64,000 nt of DNA from Bombella dulcis (GTDB lineage Bacteria; Pseudomonadota; Alphaproteobacteria; Acetobacterales; Acetobacteraceae): the NCBI RefSeq assembly GCF_026385505.1, contig NZ_JANIDV010000001.1, positions 558,001 to 622,000 of the forward strand, read 5' to 3'. Position 1 is the first letter of the stretch. Each line of letters begins with the position of its first letter. This document shows positions 56,835-64,000 of the stretch, in pieces. The notes beneath the pieces were generated by a model that saw nothing but the letters and a program-made list of their open reading frames with translations, had not been told where the DNA came from and did no database searches. The translations under genes and the position numbers were made by a program.

Positions 56835-58886
56835 TTGAGCAGTAAACCATCCTCTGGTCCGTCCAAGACCCGCAGCAGCACCAGCCGCACGCGGAAAACA
56901 TCCTCTACCCGTGCAAAGACACCCCAGATCGGGACAGAGACCGAAACAGAACGGCCGGAAGATAAAACTTCCCGGGGAATGTCTGCTACCCTGGCACAAA
57001 AATCAGCAAAAAAACGCGCCGAAAGTGATTCACTCAGCTCTCCTTTTGAGGTAATTGCGAATCGCAATAGCGTTTCCACCCTCGAAAAGACAAACCCTTT
57101 CCAAAAAGATGAACCTCTAGTAGGTAAAAATACAAAAAAAACATCGACGACAACACGTAATAAAAGTTCCGTTAAGCCTACCAATTCGGATGTTCCTGTA
57201 GTATCCTCCGACAGAGTAAAAGTGACGATCGAATCTACAAAAAAAACAACTCGACGCCGTACATCTGCCAAAGCCGAGGCCTCTGAAGACACCGCTCCGG
57301 CCACGGCTGCAAAGAAGAGGACCCCGGCCAGACCTGCACGCCGCCGCAAACCAGTAACAGAAGCCGAACCGGAGATTGTGGCAGCCCCCGCCCCGGAACA
57401 GGACAGCCCGGCCGACGAACCCGTCGTGCCGGAAACGGATGACCGCATCAGCTTCAGCGATCTTGCTCTCTCCCCGTCCATCCTCAGGGCGATTGAGGAG
57501 ATGGCCTATACGCACCCCACGCCCATCCAGGAACAGGCCATCCCGGAGATTCTGGCTGGTCGTGATGTTCTGGGCGTAGCGCAGACAGGAACCGGCAAGA
57601 CGGCTTCCTTCACCCTGCCGATGCTGGAGAAGCTCTCAAAATCCCGTGCCCGTGCCCGGATGCCCCGGTCGCTCATTCTTGAGCCGACCCGTGAGCTTGC
57701 CCTTCAGGTCGCCGAGAATTTCAAGCAGTACGGTGCCCACCTCCGTCTCACTCATGCACTGCTGATTGGCGGCGGCAAGATGAACGAACAGCGGGAGCTT
57801 CTGAACCGTGGTGTCGATGTCCTCATCGCCACGCCGGGCCGTCTGCTTGACATGTTCGAGCGGGGCGGGCTGCTGATGACACAGACGGACCTGCTCGTCA
57901 TTGATGAGGCGGACCGTATGCTGGACATGGGCTTCATCCCCGACATTGAACGCATCGTGAGCCTGCTGCCCAGGCGACGCCAGACCCTTTTCTTCTCCGC
58001 CACCATGGCCCCGGAGATTCGCCGTCTGGCTGATGACTTCCTGAACAGCCCGAAGGAAATCACCGTCGCCCGTCAGTCTTCCGTTGCCAGCACCATCACC
58101 GAAGGGCTGCTGGTCGTGGAGAAGAAGGACAAGAACCGTGCCCTCTGCGCCCTGCTGCGTCAGGACGGCGTGCAGAATGCCATCATCTTCTGCAACCGCA
58201 AGCGTGACGTGGACATGCTGGAGAGCCATCTGACACGGCAGAAATTCTCTGTCGGACACCTGCATGGCGACCTGACGCAGGATCTCCGCTTTGAAACGCT
58301 GGAACGCTTCCGCACCGGTGATCTCCAGATTCTGGTCTGCTCGGATGTGGCCGCCCGGGGCATCGACATTGGCGGCCTGTCTCACGTCTTCAATTATGAC
58401 CTGCCCTTCAATGCGGAAGATTATGTTCACCGCATCGGCCGCACCGGCCGTGCAGGCAAGGAAGGCAAAGCCTACAGTCTGGCCACACCAGACGAACAGA
58501 AGCTGCTTGAAGCCGTCGAAACCCTGACAGGCAAGACGATCGAGCCACTGACGGTCAAAGGCTTCCGGCATCTTGCGTGGCGGGGTGATGAAGAGGCCTC
58601 TCCGACTTCTTCCACCAGGTCTGAAGGCAAAGACCGGCAGCAGGGTGGAAAAAACAGGAAGACGGCCGAAACCAGAACGGAAGAGCGCCCTGCCCGCAAG
58701 AAACAGCCGGAACGTGACCCGCTGCCAGAAGCCCGCAAGCATGACCATAAGCAGCGTTCCGGCCGGGCCGAGCTGCTGCCGCCCGTACCGGAAAAGAACG
58801 GCCTTCAGGACGGATTTGGCGAAAATGTGCCCGCCTTCATGAAGGTCAGCTTCCTGCCGGAACCTCGTGACCCGTCTGAATCATGA
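56835..58886 (+). CDS. DEAD-box RNA helicase with long disordered N-terminus
   Basis: A 683-residue RNA helicase, RhlE-like. A TTG start at 56835 follows GAGAG by 4 bases; the frame is closed upstream by a TAA at 56811 with no other start before it. Residues 1-205 are Ser/Thr/Lys-rich and probably disordered; 57000-57260 is visibly poorer in GC and has two A8 runs. The core follows: Q motif with TPIQEQAIP (near 227), AQTGTGKT, VIDEADRMLDMGF, SATM and HRIGRTGRAG. A basic tail ends it. The next gene overlaps by 4 bases. Confidence 0.88.
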   Translation: MSSKPSSGPSKTRSSTSRTRKTSSTRAKTPQIGTETETERPEDKTSRGMSATLAQKSAKKRAESDSLSSPFEVIANRNSVSTLEKTNPFQKDEPLVGKNTKKTSTTTRNKSSVKPTNSDVPVVSSDRVKVTIESTKKTTRRRTSAKAEASEDTAPATAAKKRTPARPARRRKPVTEAEPEIVAAPAPEQDSPADEPVVPETDDRISFSDLALSPSILRAIEEMAYTHPTPIQEQAIPEILAGRDVLGVAQTGTGKTASFTLPMLEKLSKSRARARMPRSLILEPTRELALQVAENFKQYGAHLRLTHALLIGGGKMNEQRELLNRGVDVLIATPGRLLDMFERGGLLMTQTDLLVIDEADRMLDMGFIPDIERIVSLLPRRRQTLFFSATMAPEIRRLADDFLNSPKEITVARQSSVASTITEGLLVVEKKDKNRALCALLRQDGVQNAIIFCNRKRDVDMLESHLTRQKFSVGHLHGDLTQDLRFETLERFRTGDLQILVCSDVAARGIDIGGLSHVFNYDLPFNAEDYVHRIGRTGRAGKEGKAYSLATPDEQKLLEAVETLTGKTIEPLTVKGFRHLAWRGDEEASPTSSTRSEGKDRQQGGKNRKTAETRTEERPARKKQPERDPLPEARKHDHKQRSGRAELLPPVPEKNGLQDGFGENVPAFMKVSFLPEPRDPSES

Positions 58887-60181
58887 TGGAAACCTCCACG
58901 CAGAGTCGTGCCACCGTCGAACAACTTGGCCGTTCGGGCGACGGGATGGTTCGTCATGATGGGCAGACATGGTACATCCCCGGTACGTTGCCGGGTGAGC
59001 AGCTGCATCTGCACTTTCATGACGGGCAGGTGGAGCTGCTGGACCGGGAAAGCTCCGCTTCCGAACGGGTGACGCCTCCCTGCTCCCTCGCCGAACACTG
59101 CGGGGGCTGTGCCCTCCAGCATATGGATCAGGCCGCCCTGCTGGACTGGAAGAAAGATCAGGTCCAGCGTGTCCTGAACAGGAGCGGCTTTACCGATCTG
59201 CCGGAACCTGCCCTGTACCAGACGCCACCCCATAGCCGTCAGCGGCTGGATGTGGCCCTGCAACGGGTTCCGGGAGGAATGGTTCTGGGGCTTCACCAGC
59301 GGGGTGGTGATCCGGTGGACATGACGGAATGTCCCCTCATCCGCCCGGAGCTTCTGGCTCTTCTCCCTGCCCTCCGCCAGTGCCTGTCCTCTCTCGGTGC
59401 CCTGACGAGCCGTGCCAATCTGGCCATCAACCTGCTGGAGAGCGGACCAGACCTGATGCTGGAAACACCCGCTCCCCTGAGCGGGTCTGACAGGGAAAAA
59501 CTGGCCGCTTTCGCACGGGCGCATCGCATTCCCCGCATCACATGGCGTTCGGCTCCCGGCAGGGTGATGGAAACGGCAGCCCAGACAGGGCCGGTTTTTC
59601 ATCATTTTGGTGGCGTGAAGGTCTCTCCTCCTCCAGCCAGTTTTCTTCAGGCCAGTCAGGAAGGGGAACAGGCCATCCGTGACGCCGTTCTGGCCGGTCT
59701 GCCACCACTGAACCGGAAAGACCGGATCATCGAACTCTATGCTGGCTGCGGGACCCTGACCTTCCCTCTGGCGCAGCATGGTTTCGTACAGGCCTATGAA
59801 GGCGACAGGGCCGCCATCACCGCCCTGCGGGCCGCCACACATGGCAGCCGTGCCGAAGGGGTTGAGCGGGACCTGAACCGCCAGCCCCTCCTCCCACCGG
59901 AACTGAATCAGGCCCGTGTGGTCGTGCTGGACCCGCCTTATGCCGGTACCGGCAAACAGCTTGCGTCCCTTCTGCGCTCCAAAGTGCAGGACATGGTCTA
60001 TGTCAGCTGTAATCCGGCTGCCCTGGAGAAAGAACTCCCCGCCATGAAGCAGGCCGGTTTTGCCATACTGTCATGGACCGTGATCGACCAGTTTCTCTGG
60101 TCCACGGATGTGGAAACCGTGCTGGTTCTGTCCAGAGACCCCAAACGCATCCGCAAAGCCGAAAAAAAGCGGAAGGGCTGA
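58883..60181 (+). CDS. Class I SAM-dependent RNA 5-methyluridine methyltransferase
   Basis: A 432-residue RumA/TrmA-type enzyme for rRNA or tRNA. The Fe-S cluster cysteines are CSLAEHCGGC (C-x5-C-x2-C) and TEC further on. ELYAGCGTLTF is the SAM loop; VVVLDPPYAGTG precedes the catalytic cysteine in YVSCNPAALEKEL. A short TRAM-like start precedes these. The start overlaps the helicase stop, suggesting coupled expression of two RNA-processing proteins. RlmD versus TrmA cannot be settled here. Confidence 0.9.
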   Translation: MMETSTQSRATVEQLGRSGDGMVRHDGQTWYIPGTLPGEQLHLHFHDGQVELLDRESSASERVTPPCSLAEHCGGCALQHMDQAALLDWKKDQVQRVLNRSGFTDLPEPALYQTPPHSRQRLDVALQRVPGGMVLGLHQRGGDPVDMTECPLIRPELLALLPALRQCLSSLGALTSRANLAINLLESGPDLMLETPAPLSGSDREKLAAFARAHRIPRITWRSAPGRVMETAAQTGPVFHHFGGVKVSPPPASFLQASQEGEQAIRDAVLAGLPPLNRKDRIIELYAGCGTLTFPLAQHGFVQAYEGDRAAITALRAATHGSRAEGVERDLNRQPLLPPELNQARVVVLDPPYAGTGKQLASLLRSKVQDMVYVSCNPAALEKELPAMKQAGFAILSWTVIDQFLWSTDVETVLVLSRDPKRIRKAEKKRKG

Positions 60182-60195
60182 TCCTCCCTTCCGCT
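60162..60195. terminator. Bidirectional terminator overlapping a stop codon
   Basis: AGCGGAAGGG and CCCTTCCGCT form a 10-base stem around an 8-base loop. The last codons and TGA of the methyltransferase gene are in the stem and loop; on the minus strand it is followed by seven T, making it a strong terminator for the suf operon. Confidence 0.85.
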
Positions 60196-60223
60196 TCATC
60201 ATTTCTGGATCGCTTCCACAAAA

Positions 60224-60580
60224 TCAGACGTGGAAGCTTTCCCCACAGCCGCAACGACCCTTTTCATTGGGATTGGTGAAGGTAAAGCCTGATTCCAGCT
60301 CCTTCACCTCATAATCCATGACTGTCCCGATCAGGAAGAGCGTGGCCTTGCTGTCCACCAGCAGGGTCAGGCCATGATCCTCGATCCGTTCGTCACCTTT
60401 CTGGATTTCCGGCACGAAATTCATCTCGTAGGACATGCCGGAACAGCCACGCTTGCCCACGCTGATACGCAGGAACTTGCCCTGCTCGGCCCCTTCATAC
60501 AGGGCCTTCAGGCGGACGGCGGCCCGATCCGTCATGGTCATCAGAGGTGGCAGGCTGCGTCTGGGTGCAGTAGCTGTCAT
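60224..60580 (-). CDS. erpA: A-type iron-sulfur cluster carrier protein
   Basis: A 118-residue A-type carrier (ErpA/SufA/IscA). The three cluster cysteines are in KRGCSGMSY and GRCGCGES near the C-terminus. It delivers Fe-S clusters to apoproteins such as IspG and the RNA methyltransferase next door. Last gene of the suf operon; ErpA, SufA or IscA cannot be told apart from this alone. Confidence 0.9.
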   Translation of the reverse strand: MTATAPRRSLPPLMTMTDRAAVRLKALYEGAEQGKFLRISVGKRGCSGMSYEMNFVPEIQKGDERIEDHGLTLLVDSKATLFLIGTVMDYEVKELESGFTFTNPNEKGRCGCGESFHV

Positions 60581-60620
60581 GAAATCACCCTCCCGATTTT
60601 CAGTTTCCAGCGATCTTCAG

Positions 60621-61067
60621 TCAGAACATGTTCAGGGCAAGACGGGCATTGTCGCTCATCCGGCTCATGTCCCACGGCGGGTCCCATACCACCCTGACGG
60701 TCACTTCCCGCACGGTCGGCACGGACAGTACGGCATAACGCACCATCTGGGGCAGTTCCTGGGCACTGGGGCAGTTCGGAGCCGTAAGGGACATCTCGAT
60801 GTCCACACGCCCGTCATCATGCAGGTCGATGGCATAGATCAGCCCCAGTTCATAAACATTGACCGGGATTTCCGGGTCAAAAACGGTCTCGATGGCGGCG
60901 ATGACTTCATCCTGCTGCGGCGGCGCATCAACAGGCGGAGGAACAAGCTCTTCCTGCCCCTCATAAGCCTGCTCCCGTGTCGGAACAGACGGCCCATCGG
61001 GAATGGTCTCGTCCACAGCGGGAGAAACCGCTTCTTCTCTGATCTTCAGGTCGTCTGTTTCTGTCAT
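60621..61067 (-). CDS. sufT: SUF system Fe-S assembly protein SufT (DUF59/MIP18 domain)
   Basis: A 148-residue protein. Start MTETDDLKIREEA at 61067 fits; an upstream frame reads into sufS. An acidic, variable lead of about 45 residues is followed by the DUF59 domain (VIAAIETVFDPEIPVNVYELGLIYAI, then MSLTAPNCPSAQELP). SufT aids Fe-S maturation. Gap to sufS is 7 bases. Confidence 0.9.
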   Translation of the reverse strand: MTETDDLKIREEAVSPAVDETIPDGPSVPTREQAYEGQEELVPPPVDAPPQQDEVIAAIETVFDPEIPVNVYELGLIYAIDLHDDGRVDIEMSLTAPNCPSAQELPQMVRYAVLSVPTVREVTVRVVWDPPWDMSRMSDNARLALNMF

Positions 61068-61074
61068 GACATCC

Positions 61075-62286
61075 TCACGCAAGTAAGGCACGCGCACGCT
61101 CGATGCCGTGGGCCAGAGCGTCTATCTCGTCACGTGTCGTATAAATGGCAAAACTGGCCCGGGCGGTCGCCTGCACTCCCAGCTCCTGCATCAGCGGTTC
61201 AGCACAATGCTGCCCGGCCCGGATGGCAATTCCCTGCTGATCCAGCAGGACAGCCAGATCATGCGGGTGTGCCCCTTCCACCTGAAGCGAAAAAACACCC
61301 CCCCGCTCCACCGGGTTCGCCATGATGCGCACCCCTTCCGTCTTTTCAAGAACCTTCTGGGCATAAGCGACCAGATCACGCTCATGTGCTTCAATCGCCT
61401 CTGCCCCGAGACTTTCCACGAAACGGATGGCGGCCCCAAGACCCAGCACCTCCAGAATGGCGGGCGTTCCGGCTTCAAACCTGTGCGGGGCATCCGCCCA
61501 TGTGGCCTTCTCGAACGAGACGGAGCGGATCATGTCGCCACCGCCAAGGAAAGGCGGCATTTCCTCCAGCAGAGGCAGTTTCCCCCAGAGGATGCCGACC
61601 CCTGTCGGGCCATAGAGCTTATGACCGGTAAAGACGAAGAAATCCGCCCCCAGAGCCTGCACGTCCACCTTGCGATGGACGATGGACTGGGAGCCATCAA
61701 CGATGATCTTCGCCCCGTACTTATGCGCCAGCTCTGCCAGCTTCGTCACCGGCGTGATGGTTCCCAGCACGTTGGACATGTGCGTGACCGAAACCAGAGC
61801 GACACGGCCATCCTTCAGCCGCTCTTCATAAGCGGCCAGGTCAATATCACCAGCCTCATTGATCGGCGCAACACGCAGCTCAATGTCCAGACGGTCCCGC
61901 AGCATGAGCCAAGGCACGATGTTGGCATGATGCTCCAGCGCAGAAATCAGCACGGCCTGACCGGGTTTCAGCTGGTTGCCCAGCGAATGGGCCAGCAGAT
62001 TGAGGCCTTCCGTGCTATTCTTGGTAAAGACGATCTCCCGCCGGTCCGCCGCATTGAGGAACCGGGCCACATCATCCCGCACGGCCTCATAGGCCTGCGT
62101 GGTCCGTTCGCTCATGTCGTACAGACCACGATGGATGTTGGCGTAACAGTGCCGTGCCGCTTCGCTCATGGCGTCGATGACGCACTCCGGCTTCTGGGCG
62201 GAGGCCGCACTGTCCAGAAAGACCAGCGGACGCCCATGAGCCGTTTCGGAAAGAATGGGGAAGCGGGCACGCACAGTATCAGACAT
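61075..62286 (-). CDS. sufS: Cysteine desulfurase SufS
   Basis: A 403-residue PLP enzyme. The PLP lysine is in FTGHKLYGPTG; the catalytic cysteine is in AGQHCAEPL near residue 360, followed by the SufS-type RASFAIYTTRDEIDAL. It supplies persulfide sulfur to SufBCD, usually via SufE or SufU, not seen here. The start overlaps sufD by 8 bases. Confidence 0.95.
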   Translation of the reverse strand: MSDTVRARFPILSETAHGRPLVFLDSAASAQKPECVIDAMSEAARHCYANIHRGLYDMSERTTQAYEAVRDDVARFLNAADRREIVFTKNSTEGLNLLAHSLGNQLKPGQAVLISALEHHANIVPWLMLRDRLDIELRVAPINEAGDIDLAAYEERLKDGRVALVSVTHMSNVLGTITPVTKLAELAHKYGAKIIVDGSQSIVHRKVDVQALGADFFVFTGHKLYGPTGVGILWGKLPLLEEMPPFLGGGDMIRSVSFEKATWADAPHRFEAGTPAILEVLGLGAAIRFVESLGAEAIEAHERDLVAYAQKVLEKTEGVRIMANPVERGGVFSLQVEGAHPHDLAVLLDQQGIAIRAGQHCAEPLMQELGVQATARASFAIYTTRDEIDALAHGIERARALLA

Positions 62287-63478
62287 GGCCGGGCAATGCT
62301 TTCAGCAGATAGTCACGCAGGCTCTCATGCTCCACAAGTTCCACCGTCTCCAAAAGGAAGGCCTGAACCAGCATGTCACGGGCCTGCTCTTCCAGAACAC
62401 CACGGGAGCGGAGATAGAAAAGCTGGTCTTCATCCAATGCACCAACGGTCGCCCCGTGGCTGCACTTGACGTCATCAGCGTAAATCTCAAGCTCCGGCTT
62501 GCTGTTCATCTGCGCCTTTTCGGACAGGAGCAGGGCCTGATTCATCTGGTAACCATCGGTCTTCTGGGCAATCTGGTCCACCAGAATCTTGCCCTGGAAC
62601 ACGCCCTGTCCATTTTCGGACAGCACCGTCCGTACCGTCTGGCGGGACGTGCAGTCCGGAGAGGCATGGTGAATCATGGAAGACAGATCATTCAGCCGAC
62701 TGCCATCAACAAGCTGGATGGCATTGACGTTCGTGTTGCTGAACGACCCGGAAAGCTGGCTGACCACTTCCTGGCGGGCCAGAACGCCGCCCTGGTTGAG
62801 CGTAAAGCTGTCATAATTGCCCCGCTCACCAATACAGGCCCCCACGATCGCCAGACGGGCCGCCTCACGGCTTTCCACCTGCTTCGTAACATGGCTGAGA
62901 TGTGCATTGGCTGCACAATGGACATCCATCTGGGGGTTGGTCAGATACTGGCCCTCACCAAGCTGGATATCCAGCAGGGTCAGCCGTGCCCCCTCATCCA
63001 GCGTAATGCTGTGATGAAGATGGGTGGACACACCGTTCCCTTCCGTCAGGCTGACCATGACAATCAGACCGGCATCCTTCCCGACCGGAACATGCAGGCG
63101 TGCCCCCGGCTGACGCAGGGCCGCATTCAGTCCGGCAGAGAAACGCCCTGCCAGCAGCGGCTGCACGGCAGACCCGTCACCATATTCCTGCACATCCATG
63201 CAGGCCGGCAGATGGGACAGCCCCTTACAGAACCGCCCATTGGCAAAAACCAGCAGGCCATCATGGGTCGGCAGGTTCAGCCCGTCGATACGCTGCTTCA
63301 CGGCGGCATCATCCAGAGCTGGTGCTACCTGCCATGCAATTCCATTCAGGGACTGGAGCGGCGTATAATGCCATGCTTCCACCCGCCTTGTCGGCAGCCC
63401 TTCCGTCCCCAGCAGGGCTGCACGCTCCCCGGCACGGCCCGTCAGGGCCTGCCAGGCTGCTGCACTGTTCTCACTCAC
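62279..63478 (-). CDS. sufD: Fe-S cluster assembly protein SufD
   Basis: A 399-residue SufBD-family beta-helix protein: VPVGKDAGLIVMVSLTEGNG, the core HLSHVTKQVESREAARLAIV, and the ending CSHGATVGALDEDQLFYLRSRGV, typical of SufD. It forms the SufBC2D scaffold with SufC and SufB. The start overlaps sufC in an ATGA arrangement. Confidence 0.94.
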   Translation of the reverse strand: MSENSAAAWQALTGRAGERAALLGTEGLPTRRVEAWHYTPLQSLNGIAWQVAPALDDAAVKQRIDGLNLPTHDGLLVFANGRFCKGLSHLPACMDVQEYGDGSAVQPLLAGRFSAGLNAALRQPGARLHVPVGKDAGLIVMVSLTEGNGVSTHLHHSITLDEGARLTLLDIQLGEGQYLTNPQMDVHCAANAHLSHVTKQVESREAARLAIVGACIGERGNYDSFTLNQGGVLARQEVVSQLSGSFSNTNVNAIQLVDGSRLNDLSSMIHHASPDCTSRQTVRTVLSENGQGVFQGKILVDQIAQKTDGYQMNQALLLSEKAQMNSKPELEIYADDVKCSHGATVGALDEDQLFYLRSRGVLEEQARDMLVQAFLLETVELVEHESLRDYLLKALPGHV

Positions 63479-64000
63479 GCTGCTGCCTCAAGAAACTGTT
63501 TGTAGCCCTGTTTTTCCAGCAGGGTGGCCACTTCCGGCCCGCCACTATGGATGATGCGCCCGTGGGCCATGACATGCACACGGTCCGGCACGATATAGTC
63601 CAGAAGACGCTGATGATGGGTGATCACCAGAGACGAGAAATCCGGCCCCCGCAGGGAATTGACGCCATCCGCCACGATGCGCAGCGCATCAATATCCAGC
63701 CCGCTGTCCGTCTCATCCAGGATAGCCAGTGAAGGCTTGAGCAGGCGCATCTGAAGCACTTCATTGCGCTTCTTCTCACCACCGGAGAAGCCGACATTCA
63801 CGGCACGCTTGAGCATCTCGCCGGACATGGAAAGACGGCCCGTTTCCTCCCGTGCCAGCTTGAGGAAGGACACGGCATCCAGCTCTTCCTCACCACGGGC
63901 CTTGCGCACGGCATTCACGGCCGTCCGCAGGAAGTTGGCGTTATTGACACCCGGCAGCTCCACAGGGGACTGGAAGGCAAGAAACACACCCAGTGCGGCA
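63475..64000 (-). CDS. sufC: Fe-S cluster assembly ATPase SufC (partial)
   Basis: The C-terminal two thirds of SufC, cut by the window edge. The frame stays open to base 64000 and reads VFLAFQSPVELPG, the SufC Q-loop region; the signature NVGFSGGEKKRNEVLQM and Walker B SLAILDETDSGLD are present. Walker A lies outside the window, as presumably does sufB. First visible gene of the suf operon; last in the window. Confidence 0.95.
   Translation of the reverse strand, partial: AALGVFLAFQSPVELPGVNNANFLRTAVNAVRKARGEEELDAVSFLKLAREETGRLSMSGEMLKRAVNVGFSGGEKKRNEVLQMRLLKPSLAILDETDSGLDIDALRIVADGVNSLRGPDFSSLVITHHQRLLDYIVPDRVHVMAHGRIIHSGGPEVATLLEKQGYKQFLEAAA

Overview
The window is a compact, almost gap-free piece of a moderately GC-rich alphaproteobacterial chromosome. 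Several neighbourhoods match conserved alphaproteobacterial gene orders: dacA-tmk-holB-metG-tatD, ispG-hisS-prfA-prmC-DUF4167, bolA/dnaJ-like/cobS/cobT, tig-clpP-clpX-lon-hupB, birA-coaX-rnj-proS-lolC-lolD-dnaE, and sufC-D-S-T-erpA. Protein character (RodZ and MscS of alphaproteobacterial type, GalU/PgmG, a Tat-exported lactonase, paired APC permeases) together with an apparently missing nuo operon suggests an acetic acid bacterium (Acetobacteraceae), perhaps a reduced-genome Bombella/Saccharibacter/Gluconobacter-like lineage. That placement is inference from gene content. No insertion sequence, prophage, CRISPR array, origin or rRNA operon is visible.

Layout. 1-7331 (minus): an MBL hydrolase, tatD, metG, holB, tmk and a D-Ala carboxypeptidase in one overlapping operon, then a lytic transglycosylase. 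7440-13851: a DedA protein with an ATP-grasp enzyme, an orphan MlaD-like MCE protein, uppP and two tandem amino acid permeases. 13916-24721 (mostly minus): MscS channel, tRNA-Met, DUF4167, prmC, an orphan secreted protein on the other strand, prfA, hisS, ispG, rodZ, a nitronate monooxygenase-like protein and lysC. 24848-31169: ubiG, Tat lactonase, DUF2147, grxC, comF, phosphomannomutase/phosphoglucomutase, galU and tRNA-Leu(GAG). 31258-37485: lipB, a LolA-like lipoprotein, bolA, a J-domain protein, cobS, cobT and an orphan secreted protein. 37542-54531 (minus): dnaE, lolD, lolC, proS, rnj, coaX, birA, tRNA-Val, hupB, lon, clpX, clpP, tig and tRNA-Leu(TAG). 54701-64000: NAD(P)HX repair enzyme, a small membrane protein, a DEAD-box helicase with a long unusual N-terminus, an RNA m5U methyltransferase, and the suf Fe-S operon running off the right edge.

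Functionally the window is dominated by housekeeping: replication (DnaE, HolB, Tmk), translation (MetG, HisS, ProS, PrfA, PrmC, four tRNAs), protein quality control (Tig, ClpXP, Lon), RNA turnover (RNase J, helicase), envelope biogenesis (DacA, MltB, UppP, LolCD, LolA-like, RodZ, MlaD-like) and cofactors (LipB, BirA, CoaX, IspG, UbiG, Suf, CobST). I do not see a clear new multi-gene system. The best leads are the apparent clean loss of nuo between hupB/tRNA-Val and birA, two orphan secreted proteins inside conserved neighbourhoods, the A8-tract-bearing N-terminus of the DEAD-box helicase, the basic tail on Lon, and the lipidated LolA-like protein coupled to BolA. No stretch longer than 300 bases lacks a gene.
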